Assembly: GCA_030615655.1 (NCBI GenBank)
Contig: JAUWYU010000052.1
Span: 1-8,715, forward strand
Direction: 5' to 3'
From: Dehalococcoidia bacterium
Lineage (GTDB): Bacteria > Chloroflexota > Dehalococcoidia > Dehalococcoidales > RBG-16-60-22
Length of the DNA: 8,715 nucleotides
Part shown: piece by piece, positions 1 to 7,419 of the stretch
Layout of the letters: every line of letters starts with the position of its first letter
Numbering within the stretch: position 1 is the stretch's first letter
Notes under the pieces: generated by a model
Seen by the model: the letters and a program-made list of their open reading frames with translations, nothing else
Told to the model about the DNA's origin: nothing
The model's database searches: none
Position numbers and translations under genes: made by a program

Positions 1-600
1 CTGGACCCCTGCTTCCACAAGCTGCTCTGAGAACTTCTTACCGTTATCATCAGCCGACATAAAGACATAAAGGTTCTTTTTCTGGAGTTCCTCGGCAATA
101 TTCTTGGCTATCTCGGGGGTCGGCGCCGCGCCCAATATGGCGGCAAAGCCAGGGGCAGTGCCGTCGACAAACTCAACACCCCACTTCCTGAGGATGATAT
201 CATCGGCGGCACCGAGCCAGATATTACTATCGATAGGGTCTTCCCCTTTGGTATAGAAATCCGGCTGCTCCAGATACCTTATCGCTTCGATGATTTCCTC
301 AGCCCAGAAGGTTAGCATACCGGCATCAAGGACAGGCCCCAGGTAGGGTAGATGGTGTTCTTCTTTCACCAGTGGTGGCAGCAGGGCTTTGCACTTTTTC
401 AGCACTGCTTCCATGTCACCCAGTTTTTCTACCTTCATGCCTGAAATACCGTAGATAACCGGTAGATAGTAGGCGGTATTGGGGAAGCCGACCGGTTCTT
501 TGGCTCCCCATTTGTCCATCGCTTGCTGCCATTTCTTATCGGCCTGGCCAACAATCTTGTGAGCACCTCTGATGGCTGCCGATGCAATTATTTTAGACAT
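1..600 (-). CDS. acsB: Acetyl-CoA synthase (ACS, CODH/ACS alpha/beta subunit), N-terminal part, truncated by window edge
   Basis: Acetyl-CoA synthase condenses CO, a methyl group from the corrinoid protein and coenzyme A at a nickel-iron-sulfur A-cluster in the cytoplasm. The first 200 codons are present, open in frame from ATG at 598-600 to base 1. The translation contains PVGFPNTAYYLPVIY at residues 36-50 and a KLGDMEAVL segment at 59-67, followed by WAEEIIEAIRYL at 99-110; these match my recollection of the Moorella AcsB N-terminal domain (domain 1), which lines the CO tunnel and contacts CO dehydrogenase. Archaeal CdhC lacks this domain, so this is the bacterial type. The A-cluster cysteines lie in the missing C-terminal part. 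The start appears about 25 residues later than in Moorella. A strong Shine-Dalgarno (AAGGAGG, 611-617) sits 10 bases upstream. It follows cooS by 36 bases, so it is probably co-transcribed. Confidence 0.95.
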   Translation of the reverse strand, partial: MSKIIASAAIRGAHKIVGQADKKWQQAMDKWGAKEPVGFPNTAYYLPVIYGISGMKVEKLGDMEAVLKKCKALLPPLVKEEHHLPYLGPVLDAGMLTFWAEEIIEAIRYLEQPDFYTKGEDPIDSNIWLGAADDIILRKWGVEFVDGTAPGFAAILGAAPTPEIAKNIAEELQKKNLYVFMSADDNGKKFSEQLVEAGVQ

Positions 601-636
601 ATCCTCATAACCTCCTTATCACTGTGATGCTAGAGC

Positions 637-2610
637 TTAAACTTTATCCAGCTCGCGCCTCATCTCCATATCGTAGAGTACTCTCTCCCTGGCTTTGTCA
701 ATGCCCAGGGCTTTGCGCTTCTTATCAATGTGCTCGATCATCAGGTGGGCGGCTTTAATCGGGTCAGTCTCAAAAGCCCACATACCGCCGTACATTTGCT
801 CCATATCCTTAAACAGGTAGTCGGTGACCTCTTTGCTACCTTCGGTAGGCCAGGTCACGCCGAATATGGTGTAAACGCCGGAGGCGATAAAGTACTGGCC
901 GATGGAGATGGCTTTCTCGCTCATCCACTCAGGCGCCGCTCCGGCAACCGGCAGGTCGCTGATATCGTCACCGAGGCCGCCGTCTTTTACCACGGCCGTT
1001 GCGGCTATCAGGATACGGCTGTTGTCGACGCAGGAGCCCATATGCAGCACCGGGGGAATACCCACGGTTTCGCATACTTCGGCCAGGCCTTTGCCGGCAT
1101 ATTTAGCGGCGGCTTCGGGAACCATGAGCCCGGCCATGGCACTGGCCATGGCGCTGCAGCCGGTCTGGAGTACCAGCACGTCATTCTTGATAAGCTCTTT
1201 GACCATGGCAACGTGCGCCTGATTGTGTTCCCAGCGGGCATTATTGCAGCCCACGACGCCGGCTACACCCCGGATGCGGCCGTTGATGATGTTGTCATTC
1301 AGCGGCCGGTAAGAGGCGCGGAACAGCCCGCCCAGCAGGTAGTTAATGGTCTCGTGGCTGAATCCGGCGATGAGGTCATGCTTCTCCTGGGGAATGCGGA
1401 TATTCTTACCGCGGTTGGGGAAGTTCTCAATGGCTGACTTGACCACCTCTCTAGCGCCATTTACGGCATCATGCTCGTTAAACTCGATGTGTACCGCGCC
1501 CTTCATCTTGGCTTTGGGAGAGGTGGTAATAATCTTGGTATGGTAGCACTGAGCTATATCTGGCAGGGACTCCATGATGCACTGTACATCCACCACCATA
1601 GCATCAACCGCCCCGGTAACCAGTGCCAACTCTTGCTGAAGGAAGGTGCCTGCCAGTGGCACACCGTGGCGCATCAATATCTCGTTAGCGGTGCAGCAGA
1701 TGCCGGCCAGGTTTATCCCTTTGGCGCCTTTGGACTCAGCCAGCTTTATCATCTCCGGTTCCCGGGCAACGGCGACAATCATCTCGGAGAGCAGTGGCTC
1801 GTGGCCGTGAATGATGATGTTGACCTCGTCTTCCTTGAGGACGCCGAGGTTTACCTCGCTCAGGACGGGAGCCGGCGTGCCGAAGAGGATGTCCTGAAGC
1901 TCGGTGGCGAGCATGCTGCCGCCCCAGCCGTCGGCCAGGGCTGTCCTTGTGCCCTGTTGTATCAGGTTTTCATAGTCCTGGTCAACGCCCATATGAGTGC
2001 GGTGCATTATCTCCACGACTTCTCTGTCAATGCCGCGAGGGACAACTCCCTGCTGTCGCCATATTTCCTGGCGCTTTAGCGGAGCCCTCTTGATGAACAG
2101 GAGTTCACCCTCCTGCCGGCCGAACTCAGCCAGGGCTATCTCGCCAATTTCAACAGCTATATCGCTGTTGCTGCGGTCGCTGATTTCAACGCCCCATTCC
2201 AGAGCCAGCGCCAGCAGTTTCTGCTCGTCTCTTATCTGGTAGCCGGGGGCTTCTCCCTTGGCGGCGGCGATAAACAGCTCGGCTACCCCCCGGCCGTGGT
2301 CGGAGTGGGCAGCGGAACCACCGGCAATCATGCGGACGAAATTGCGGGCGGCGATGGTCTCGGCGGTAGCGCCACAGATGCCACGTCTCTTCTTTTTATC
2401 CTCAGGGGTCTCCTCCTTGCCTTTGGGCAGGGGTACCCGGCAGGGCCCCATGCCGCAGTTCTTGCAACAGCTGCCTACAGCCCCGATGGGGCAGGGCTTC
2501 ATGCTCTCAGCCCGGTCGAAGGCAAGGTTAACCTCGTCCGCACAGGCTTTATCTATTAGTTCCAGGCTTGCCTTGTCTACACTCTTCTTTTTCTTTTCTT
2601 CTTCTACCAT
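637..2610 (-). CDS. cooS: Nickel-iron carbon monoxide dehydrogenase catalytic subunit
   Basis: This enzyme (AcsA when part of CODH/ACS) interconverts CO2 and CO at a Ni-Fe-S C-cluster and supplies CO to acetyl-CoA synthase. The 657 residues are near full family length. Visible ligands: C40 and C48 for the D-cluster; C49, C52, C57 and C79 for the B-cluster; and C-cluster candidates in HGHEP (268-272), GICCTANE (303-310), C344 in VDVQC, C455 in VVGCNNA, C485 in TGCSA and C527 in GSCVDNSR. H102 and H105 in AHSDHGRG and K566 in SEKAISIG correspond to the proton-transfer histidines and catalytic lysine of the family. Oddities are a lysine/glutamate-rich N-terminus and a long charged linker between C57 and C79. 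The ATG at 2608-2610 lies 14 bases after the acsD stop, with GAGGTGA as ribosome binding site. All catalytic residues seem intact, so an active enzyme is expected. The acsA name is equally valid. Confidence 0.98.
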   Translation of the reverse strand: MVEEEKKKKSVDKASLELIDKACADEVNLAFDRAESMKPCPIGAVGSCCKNCGMGPCRVPLPKGKEETPEDKKKRRGICGATAETIAARNFVRMIAGGSAAHSDHGRGVAELFIAAAKGEAPGYQIRDEQKLLALALEWGVEISDRSNSDIAVEIGEIALAEFGRQEGELLFIKRAPLKRQEIWRQQGVVPRGIDREVVEIMHRTHMGVDQDYENLIQQGTRTALADGWGGSMLATELQDILFGTPAPVLSEVNLGVLKEDEVNIIIHGHEPLLSEMIVAVAREPEMIKLAESKGAKGINLAGICCTANEILMRHGVPLAGTFLQQELALVTGAVDAMVVDVQCIMESLPDIAQCYHTKIITTSPKAKMKGAVHIEFNEHDAVNGAREVVKSAIENFPNRGKNIRIPQEKHDLIAGFSHETINYLLGGLFRASYRPLNDNIINGRIRGVAGVVGCNNARWEHNQAHVAMVKELIKNDVLVLQTGCSAMASAMAGLMVPEAAAKYAGKGLAEVCETVGIPPVLHMGSCVDNSRILIAATAVVKDGGLGDDISDLPVAGAAPEWMSEKAISIGQYFIASGVYTIFGVTWPTEGSKEVTDYLFKDMEQMYGGMWAFETDPIKAAHLMIEHIDKKRKALGIDKARERVLYDMEMRRELDKV

Positions 2611-2624
2611 TTACTTCACCTCTC

Positions 2625-3572
2625 TTATTTGGCGGTCAGGTCGGTTATCATTTCCCTGACAAGTTTTATCGCTTCGGGGTGTCTCATGATTAATACGTCG
2701 GCTCCGGCCAGAAGCAGGACCGTGGCTGACATGGCCTCCAGCAGGATGCCTCTCTTCTTGGCATCACCCATCTTGGGGTCTTCAGCCTCGGATATCTTGG
2801 CTTCCTTGGTCTTCCAAACCTCTTTGGCTACGTTGCAAATAATGGGGAACTGGAGCTTGTCGTCCTGCTGCGTCAAAGCTGCCATCCTCATCCTTTCCAT
2901 TACCGAGTAGCAGTATTCGATACCGTAGCCTATGCTGCTGACGGTAGGGTCTGTTGCCAGCAAATCGTCGGAAACGCCGAGATTGCCCAGCAGGATATTG
3001 AGCTGCTTGGCCAGGTTGATATCTATGGGGGTTGAGGCGACCACGGTGTGCTTGTAGCCGATGGCAGCGGCGCCAATCTTTTTGTGGTTAGCTTCCTCAA
3101 CCGGTCCCAGAATCAGGCTCTTATCCTGGCAAAGCTCGGCAGCGGCTCTCAAGACCTCGGTGTCCTTATCGTGGTTGGCCGTACCCCAGACAATCAGAGG
3201 TACATCAATAGCATCAGCCACCTTTTTGACCACCTGAGCCGCTTCGTCGGCCCCACGGTCGATTCCGTTGGGGTCGGTGCTGAGCATTTGCAGGCATATC
3301 ATCTCTGCACCGTAATCATTGATGCACTTTTGCGCCCACGCCACCGGGTCATCGGCTACGCCGGCGAAGGGCTCCAGGGCGGCTTCCGGCCACTCCTCGG
3401 GAGGCGTATCGTAAATCTCCATAGCTATCTTGGGTAGGTTGGGCATCTCGCCTTCAAAAAGATAGAACGGATAGGCTGTTTCACCGCCGATGGTCACCGC
3501 CTTATCACCCTTGCCCAGTTTTATCTCCTTAATTTTACCACTGTACGCTGTCTTTGGAATCTCGAATGGCAT
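2625..3572 (-). CDS. acsD: Corrinoid iron-sulfur protein small subunit (CODH/ACS delta subunit)
   Basis: AcsD is a TIM-barrel protein that pairs with AcsC to form the corrinoid iron-sulfur protein, which carries the methyl group from methyl-THF to acetyl-CoA synthase. The 315-residue product is close to the Moorella length (about 323). Recognisable stretches are YPFYLFEGEMPN (34-45), WAQKCINDYGAE (79-90), DINLAKQLNILLGNLG (184-199), DPTVSSIGYGIEY (208-220) and GADVLIMRHPEAI (290-302), all matching the family as I remember it. No iron-sulfur cysteine motif is present, as expected because the cluster is on the large subunit. Its partner acsC is not in this window. ATG at 3570-3572 follows the 72-residue ORF by 14 bases and is preceded by AAAGGAGG. 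It sits directly upstream of cooS in the same operon. The gene is also called cdhD. Confidence 0.96.
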   Translation of the reverse strand: MPFEIPKTAYSGKIKEIKLGKGDKAVTIGGETAYPFYLFEGEMPNLPKIAMEIYDTPPEEWPEAALEPFAGVADDPVAWAQKCINDYGAEMICLQMLSTDPNGIDRGADEAAQVVKKVADAIDVPLIVWGTANHDKDTEVLRAAAELCQDKSLILGPVEEANHKKIGAAAIGYKHTVVASTPIDINLAKQLNILLGNLGVSDDLLATDPTVSSIGYGIEYCYSVMERMRMAALTQQDDKLQFPIICNVAKEVWKTKEAKISEAEDPKMGDAKKRGILLEAMSATVLLLAGADVLIMRHPEAIKLVREMITDLTAK

Positions 3573-3586
3573 CTTGCCTCCTTTGC

Positions 3587-3805
3587 TCAGGCTGGCGTTT
3601 TCCTTTTTTCGCTGCCAAACCAGTCGTCACTGTACCAGTATCTCTCGCCGTTTTGCAGATATTTCAGCTTCTCATCTCTGCTTTCGAGCTTCTGGCGCCA
3701 TTTACCGGTGTCTTCTCCCTCTGGCTTACCTGCCTCGTAGGTTTCGGCCAGTATCTCCACCTCACCCCGGCCGGGCGCGTTCTTTTTCACGACTTTATAA
3801 TCCAT
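3587..3805 (-). CDS. Small charged protein of unknown function within the CODH/ACS operon
   Basis: I do not recognise this 72-residue protein. It is hydrophilic and rich in Lys, Glu and Asp, with no cysteine or histidine, no signal peptide and no membrane segment, so it should be soluble and cytoplasmic. It has an aromatic cluster near the C-terminus (YWYSDDWF, 56-63) after a probable helix of alternating charges (about 35-52). The evidence that it is a real gene is contextual: a strong Shine-Dalgarno (AAGGAAGG) lies just ahead of the ATG at 3803-3805, it starts 15 bases after the folD stop, and it ends 14 bases before acsD, which has its own ribosome binding site. The gap it fills would otherwise be unusually long for this packed operon. 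Lack of Cys and His argues against a metal carrier or iron-sulfur protein; a small partner or stabiliser of a pathway enzyme is possible but unproven. Confidence 0.8.
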   Translation of the reverse strand: MDYKVVKKNAPGRGEVEILAETYEAGKPEGEDTGKWRQKLESRDEKLKYLQNGERYWYSDDWFGSEKRKTPA

Positions 3806-3820
3806 ATTTCACCTTCCTTT

Positions 3821-4708
3821 TTATGCTAGGCCGGCCGCTACTTTAGCGGCTCTTACCGTATTCATCATAAGCATGGTTATCGTCATGGGGCCGACTCCTC
3901 CCGGAACCGGGGTGATGGCCTTGGCCTTCTTGCTAACCGTTTCAAAATCGGCATCACCTTCCAGGATTCTCTTGCCGTCGGCAGTGGTGCCTACCTGGTT
4001 CACGCCGACATCAATGACCACCACACCGTCTTTGACCATATCACCGGTGACGGCTTTGGGTTTCCCCGCCGCTACTATCAAAATATCAGCCCGTTTGGTG
4101 TGGAAGGCTAAGTCACGGGTTTTAGTATGGCAGATGGTGACCGTGGCATTGGCCCCCGGCGCCTTCTGTAACAGCATGTTGGCGATGGGTTTGCCGACGA
4201 TATTGCTTCTGCCGACGATGACCACTTCGGCCCCTTCAATCTGCGTGCCGGACCGAATCAGAAGCTGCTGGATTCCGGCGGGGGTGCAGGGCATGTAATC
4301 CGGTTCGCCTATCATCAGCTTGCCCACGTTCACCGGATGGAAACCGTCAACATCTTTCTTGGGGTCGATGGTGTAGAGGACTTCTCCCTCATTCAGGTGC
4401 TTGGGGAGGGGTAGCTGAACCAGGATACCATTAATCTTGGGGTCTTTATTGAGCTTGTCGATCAATTTCAGGAGCTCTTCCTGGGTGGTCTCCGCTGGCA
4501 GGTCATACCTTTCCGAATAGATACCCAGCTCTTGTGATGTTTTCTCTTTAGCACCTACGTAGACCTGTGAGGCCGGGTCGGCACCGACGAGGACGGTTAC
4601 CAGGCCGGGCACTACGTTATGCTTTTCCTTGAGTTCGGCAATCTCTTTTTGCAATTCTTCGCGAATTTGTTTGGCAACTTCGGCGCCTTTGATAAGTTCT
4701 GCTGTCAT
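3821..4708 (-). CDS. folD: Bifunctional methylene-THF dehydrogenase / methenyl-THF cyclohydrolase
   Basis: FolD carries out two cytosolic steps of the methyl branch: cyclohydrolysis between 10-formyl-THF and 5,10-methenyl-THF, and NAD(P)H-linked reduction to 5,10-methylene-THF. The 295-residue length is typical. The folate-site motif SQVYVGAKEK (47-56) holds the expected Tyr50 and catalytic Lys54; QLPLP (98-102) and DVDGFHP (119-125) follow. The Rossmann nucleotide site GRSNIVGKP (166-174) and the C-terminal signature TPVPGGVGPMT (266-276) are intact. ATG at 4706-4708 lies two bases after the stop of the second cooC, and its ribosome binding site AGGGGG overlaps the last codons of that gene, so translation is probably coupled. 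Placement between fhs and the carbonyl-branch genes indicates a role in the Wood-Ljungdahl pathway rather than only housekeeping one-carbon metabolism. Cofactor preference (NADH or NADPH) cannot be read from sequence with confidence. Confidence 0.98.
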   Translation of the reverse strand: MTAELIKGAEVAKQIREELQKEIAELKEKHNVVPGLVTVLVGADPASQVYVGAKEKTSQELGIYSERYDLPAETTQEELLKLIDKLNKDPKINGILVQLPLPKHLNEGEVLYTIDPKKDVDGFHPVNVGKLMIGEPDYMPCTPAGIQQLLIRSGTQIEGAEVVIVGRSNIVGKPIANMLLQKAPGANATVTICHTKTRDLAFHTKRADILIVAAGKPKAVTGDMVKDGVVVIDVGVNQVGTTADGKRILEGDADFETVSKKAKAITPVPGGVGPMTITMLMMNTVRAAKVAAGLA

Positions 4709-4710
4709 CT

Positions 4711-5493
4711 TTACCCCCTTTTTATCTGCACTTTCTCGGGTTGTAGTAGCCTGTCCATTAAATTATTAACCGCCGTTATTGCCTTAGATGTATCCGGCAG
4801 GTTAAATAGTGGTTTCTGTTCCAGGTCATATCGTTGTAATTCTTCGTCTACCGGGATGGTAGCCGTGGGTACAATTCCCAGTCTGTCCATCTCCTGATTC
4901 AGCAGCGGGTCTATTTTATCGGGAACAAGGTTGATTATTATCGATTCCCTTTTAACTGTAAGCTTCAGTTCCGCAACCAGTTCCTGGATGCGGGCTACTG
5001 CCCGCAGGCCCTTTACCGAGTGGTCGGATACCAGGAGTAGTTCGTCAATATTCTGGGTGGTCCTTCGGCTCAGGTGCTCCATACCCGCCTCATTATCCAT
5101 GACGACATAGGCATAGTTTTTAGCCCAGTCGTCAATGAGCTTCCGGATAACCACGTTGGGATAGCAATAACATTCCGGGCCCTCGCCTCGTCCCATCGTG
5201 ACCAGGTCCAGCCCCTTGCTTTCCGTTATCGCCAGATTTAGCTGGTACTCCAGATAGGCTTCCTTGGTCATTCCCGCGGGAATGTTCAGTTTTTCCCCTT
5301 GAAACTCATTCAATATCCGGCCGACCGTCTGTCTTACCTCAAGCCCCAGACTCTCGGCCAGATTGGAGTTGGGGTCAGCGTCAACTGCCAGGATAGTTCC
5401 CATGTCGTTCTTTATCAGGTAGCGAATGACCAGGCTGGCCACCGAAGTCTTCCCGCTGCCTCCCTTTCCGGCTACAGCAATACTAAAGCTCAA
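4711..5493 (-). CDS. cooC: CooC/AcsF-type nickel-insertion ATPase, second paralog
   Basis: This 260-residue MinD/SIMIBI-class ATPase belongs to the CooC/AcsF family that loads nickel into CO dehydrogenase or acetyl-CoA synthase. It has the deviant Walker A GKGGSGKT (9-16, signature Lys10), VDADPNSNLAE (37-47), the metal-binding CXC pair C108/C110 in ECYCYP, and DNEAGMEHLSRRT (133-145) around the Walker B region. It differs clearly from the other CooC in the window (GKGGSGKT versus GKGGVGKT; DNEAGMEHLSRRT versus DMEAGIEHLSRGT), and it resembles more the AcsF-like group, which in Moorella activates the ACS A-cluster; that assignment is an inference. The start is TTG at 5491-5493: the only nearby ATG is out of frame and stops after two codons. 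AAGGA lies seven bases upstream, inside the loop of a small hairpin. Its stop is two bases from the folD start. Confidence 0.93.
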   Translation of the reverse strand: MSFSIAVAGKGGSGKTSVASLVIRYLIKNDMGTILAVDADPNSNLAESLGLEVRQTVGRILNEFQGEKLNIPAGMTKEAYLEYQLNLAITESKGLDLVTMGRGEGPECYCYPNVVIRKLIDDWAKNYAYVVMDNEAGMEHLSRRTTQNIDELLLVSDHSVKGLRAVARIQELVAELKLTVKRESIIINLVPDKIDPLLNQEMDRLGIVPTATIPVDEELQRYDLEQKPLFNLPDTSKAITAVNNLMDRLLQPEKVQIKRG

Positions 5494-5510
5494 AACATAT
5501 TCCTTATGTT
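5494..5510 (-). promoter_or_regulatory. Hairpin presenting the Shine-Dalgarno of the second cooC in its loop
   Basis: Read on the minus strand this is AACATA-AGGAA-TATGTT, a perfect 6-base inverted repeat around a 5-base loop that contains most of the Shine-Dalgarno AAGGA. It abuts the TTG start at 5491-5493, and the stem can extend by two weak pairs, one of which would take in the first bases of the start codon. It supports the TTG start and could modulate translation. An AT-rich 6-pair stem is weak, so regulation is only a suggestion. Confidence 0.45.
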
Positions 5511-5527
5511 CTGCCTCGCTTCGGCAG
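5511..5527 (-). other. Small intergenic stem-loop upstream of the second cooC
   Basis: CTGCC and GGCAG form a perfect 5-base inverted repeat with a 7-base loop on the minus strand, ending one base before the Shine-Dalgarno hairpin. No U-tract follows it, so it does not look like an intrinsic terminator. It may be an mRNA processing or stability element between fhs and the second cooC, or chance. Confidence 0.3.
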
Positions 5528-5579
5528 GTTTATAGCGCTCTGTTATTTAGTTTTCCGCTTCTAAAAACCTTATCAATGA

Positions 5580-7343
5580 CTAGAAAAGCCCTTGTACTTT
5601 ACCGGTCTTGGTGTCAACATCTACCTTTCTGAAGGCCGGGTCGGATGAAGTCCCCGGCATCAAGCTGATGGCTCCGGCACACGGGCAGAGGAACTTGGCG
5701 CCGGAGTAAATCAGCACATCGCGGATGGGTAGAGTCCAGCCCTTGGGGACACCCTTAATAGCTGGGTCATGAGTAAGGCTGAGATGTGTCTTGACCATCA
5801 TGGTGGCATACTCGTCATATTTGGGGTCGGACTCAAAGGTCTTGGCTTTGGCTTCGGCCTCGGCAGTCCAGGAGACACCGTCGGCACCGTAAACTACTTT
5901 AGCGATTTTATCCACCCTCTCCCGCAGCTTCATTTCATTAGGGTAGAGGAACTTGAAGTCGTTAGTCTCTTCACAGGCTTCCTTGACGACATCGGCCAGT
6001 TCCAGGGCGCCGTCACCGCCGTCAGCCCAGTGAGTGGACACAGCGCAGCGTGCCCCGGCTGCCTCAGCTGCCTTTCTTACCATAGCTATCTCATCTTTAG
6101 TGTCGGTATGGAAGCAATTGATACATACTACCGGGTTGATGCCGGATTCTCTGATAACGCCGATAAGGTGCAGCATGTTGGGTAATCCCTTTTCCAGGAG
6201 CCCAAGGTCTTCTTTGGTATAAGCATCGGGCAGAGGGATGCCGGCGACTACCTTGGGACCGCCGCCGTGCATCTTGAGGGCGCGGATGGTGGTGGTAAGC
6301 ACTGATACATGGGGCTTGAGGCCGCTGAAGCGGCACTTGACGTTCCAGAACTTCTCAAAGCCGATATCAGCGGCAAAGCCGCTCTCGGTAACATGGTAGT
6401 CAAACATCTTCAGACCGATGCGGTCGGCGATGATGGATGATTGGCCGACGGCGATGTTGGCAAACGGTCCGGCATGCACCATTAGGGGTTGATATTCCAC
6501 CGTGGAACACAGGGTGGGGTTGATGGTATTGCGCATCCAGGCAGTCATGGCACCGCCTACCTCAAGGTCACCGGTGGTAACCGGGTTGCCCTTCTTATCA
6601 TAGGCTACGGTAATCCCGTCCATTCTTTTGCGCAGGTCAGCTAAATCGGTGACGATTGACAGCATGGCCATTAGCTCGGAGCCGACTGCGATGCCGAACT
6701 TGGACTGCATGGTGAAGCCGTCCATGCGGCCGCCGAGACCGATGATGATATTACGCAGGCTCTGGGCACAGAAGTCCATAATCCAGCCCATCTCCACTCG
6801 GGTGGGGTCAATGTCCAGTCGGCGCATCCGGGTGAGTCTTGCCAGCTGTTCGTCATTGTAGTTGCGCTCGTGCTGCATCCTTGAGGTGAGCGCTACCATC
6901 GCCAGGTTATGGGCGTTTATGATATCATTGATGTCGCCAGTCAGTCCCATGGAGAATTCGGTGAGGGGGATCAGCAGGGCATTGCCGCCGCCGGCAGCTG
7001 TCCCCTTGATATTCATGGTAGGGCCGCCGGAGGGCTGGCGGAGACAACCACCAACATTCAGGCCCCGCTTGCCCATGCCTTCCATGAGGCCGCAGGAAGT
7101 GGTACTTTTCCCTTCGCCCAGCGGCGTGGGAGTTATCGCCGTTACCTCGATGTATTTGCCGTCAGGTTTGTCCTTGAGGCGGTCGATGATTTTTATAAAA
7201 TCGAGCCTGCACAGTCTCCCGTATGGGATGATCTCCTCTTTCTGCAAGCTCAGTCTCTCCCGCCACTCTTCCGGGGTCGGCATGTTCTCTTCAGCCGCCT
7301 CTGAAATTTGCCAGTCTTTCATCTTGACTGCATCGTAAGCCAC
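5580..7343 (-). CDS. fhs: Formate-tetrahydrofolate ligase (10-formyl-THF synthetase)
   Basis: Fhs uses ATP to join formate to tetrahydrofolate, the step that commits formate to the methyl branch. The 587 residues are about 30 longer than the usual bacterial enzyme (near 556-559), partly from a longer N-terminus. The nucleotide loop TPLGEGKST is at 73-81, followed by CLRQPSGGPTMNIKG (100-114), LTGDINDI (134-141), VHAGPFANIAVGQSS (289-303), ADIGFEKFWNVKCR (325-338), RALKMHGGGPKVVAG (354-368), THWADGGDGA (437-446) and KTHLSLTHDP (518-527), with a C-terminal MPGTSSDP and GLF ending. Several segments resemble the synthetase domain of eukaryotic MTHFD1 more than clostridial Fhs. The start is GTG at 7341-7343, chosen because AGGAGG lies six bases upstream; an in-frame ATG at codon 8 lacks such a site. 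It has its own 176-base upstream gap and possibly its own promoter. Confidence 0.98.
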   Translation of the reverse strand: MAYDAVKMKDWQISEAAEENMPTPEEWRERLSLQKEEIIPYGRLCRLDFIKIIDRLKDKPDGKYIEVTAITPTPLGEGKSTTSCGLMEGMGKRGLNVGGCLRQPSGGPTMNIKGTAAGGGNALLIPLTEFSMGLTGDINDIINAHNLAMVALTSRMQHERNYNDEQLARLTRMRRLDIDPTRVEMGWIMDFCAQSLRNIIIGLGGRMDGFTMQSKFGIAVGSELMAMLSIVTDLADLRKRMDGITVAYDKKGNPVTTGDLEVGGAMTAWMRNTINPTLCSTVEYQPLMVHAGPFANIAVGQSSIIADRIGLKMFDYHVTESGFAADIGFEKFWNVKCRFSGLKPHVSVLTTTIRALKMHGGGPKVVAGIPLPDAYTKEDLGLLEKGLPNMLHLIGVIRESGINPVVCINCFHTDTKDEIAMVRKAAEAAGARCAVSTHWADGGDGALELADVVKEACEETNDFKFLYPNEMKLRERVDKIAKVVYGADGVSWTAEAEAKAKTFESDPKYDEYATMMVKTHLSLTHDPAIKGVPKGWTLPIRDVLIYSGAKFLCPCAGAISLMPGTSSDPAFRKVDVDTKTGKVQGLF

Positions 7344-7349
7344 GTAAAA

Positions 7350-7355
7350 CCTCCT
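7350..7355 (-). promoter_or_regulatory. Shine-Dalgarno that fixes the GTG start of fhs
   Basis: AGGAGG on the minus strand, six bases before GTG at 7341-7343. It is a full match to the anti-Shine-Dalgarno core and decides in favour of the GTG over the in-frame ATG seven codons further on (7320-7322). Confidence 0.85.
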
Positions 7356-7419
7356 GTCAGTTTATTTTTTGGCTACATCGTAGTTTACCTTTTTGTGATT
7401 CTTAATGAGGTGGTGTGCA

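Noticed and set aside
730..1437. A 235-codon open frame on the plus strand inside cooS
   Set aside because: It is wholly antisense to conserved cooS sequence with all catalytic residues intact, has no family resemblance, and is explained by GC-biased codon use of the real gene.
1471..2079. A 202-codon open frame on the plus strand inside cooS
   Set aside because: Also antisense to cooS; the translation has no recognisable motif and no convincing ribosome binding site was seen.
5494..5579. Possible promoter for the second cooC (TATAAA on the minus strand, or TTGATA further upstream)
   Set aside because: Neither element has a partner at acceptable spacing; read-through from fhs is the simpler explanation.
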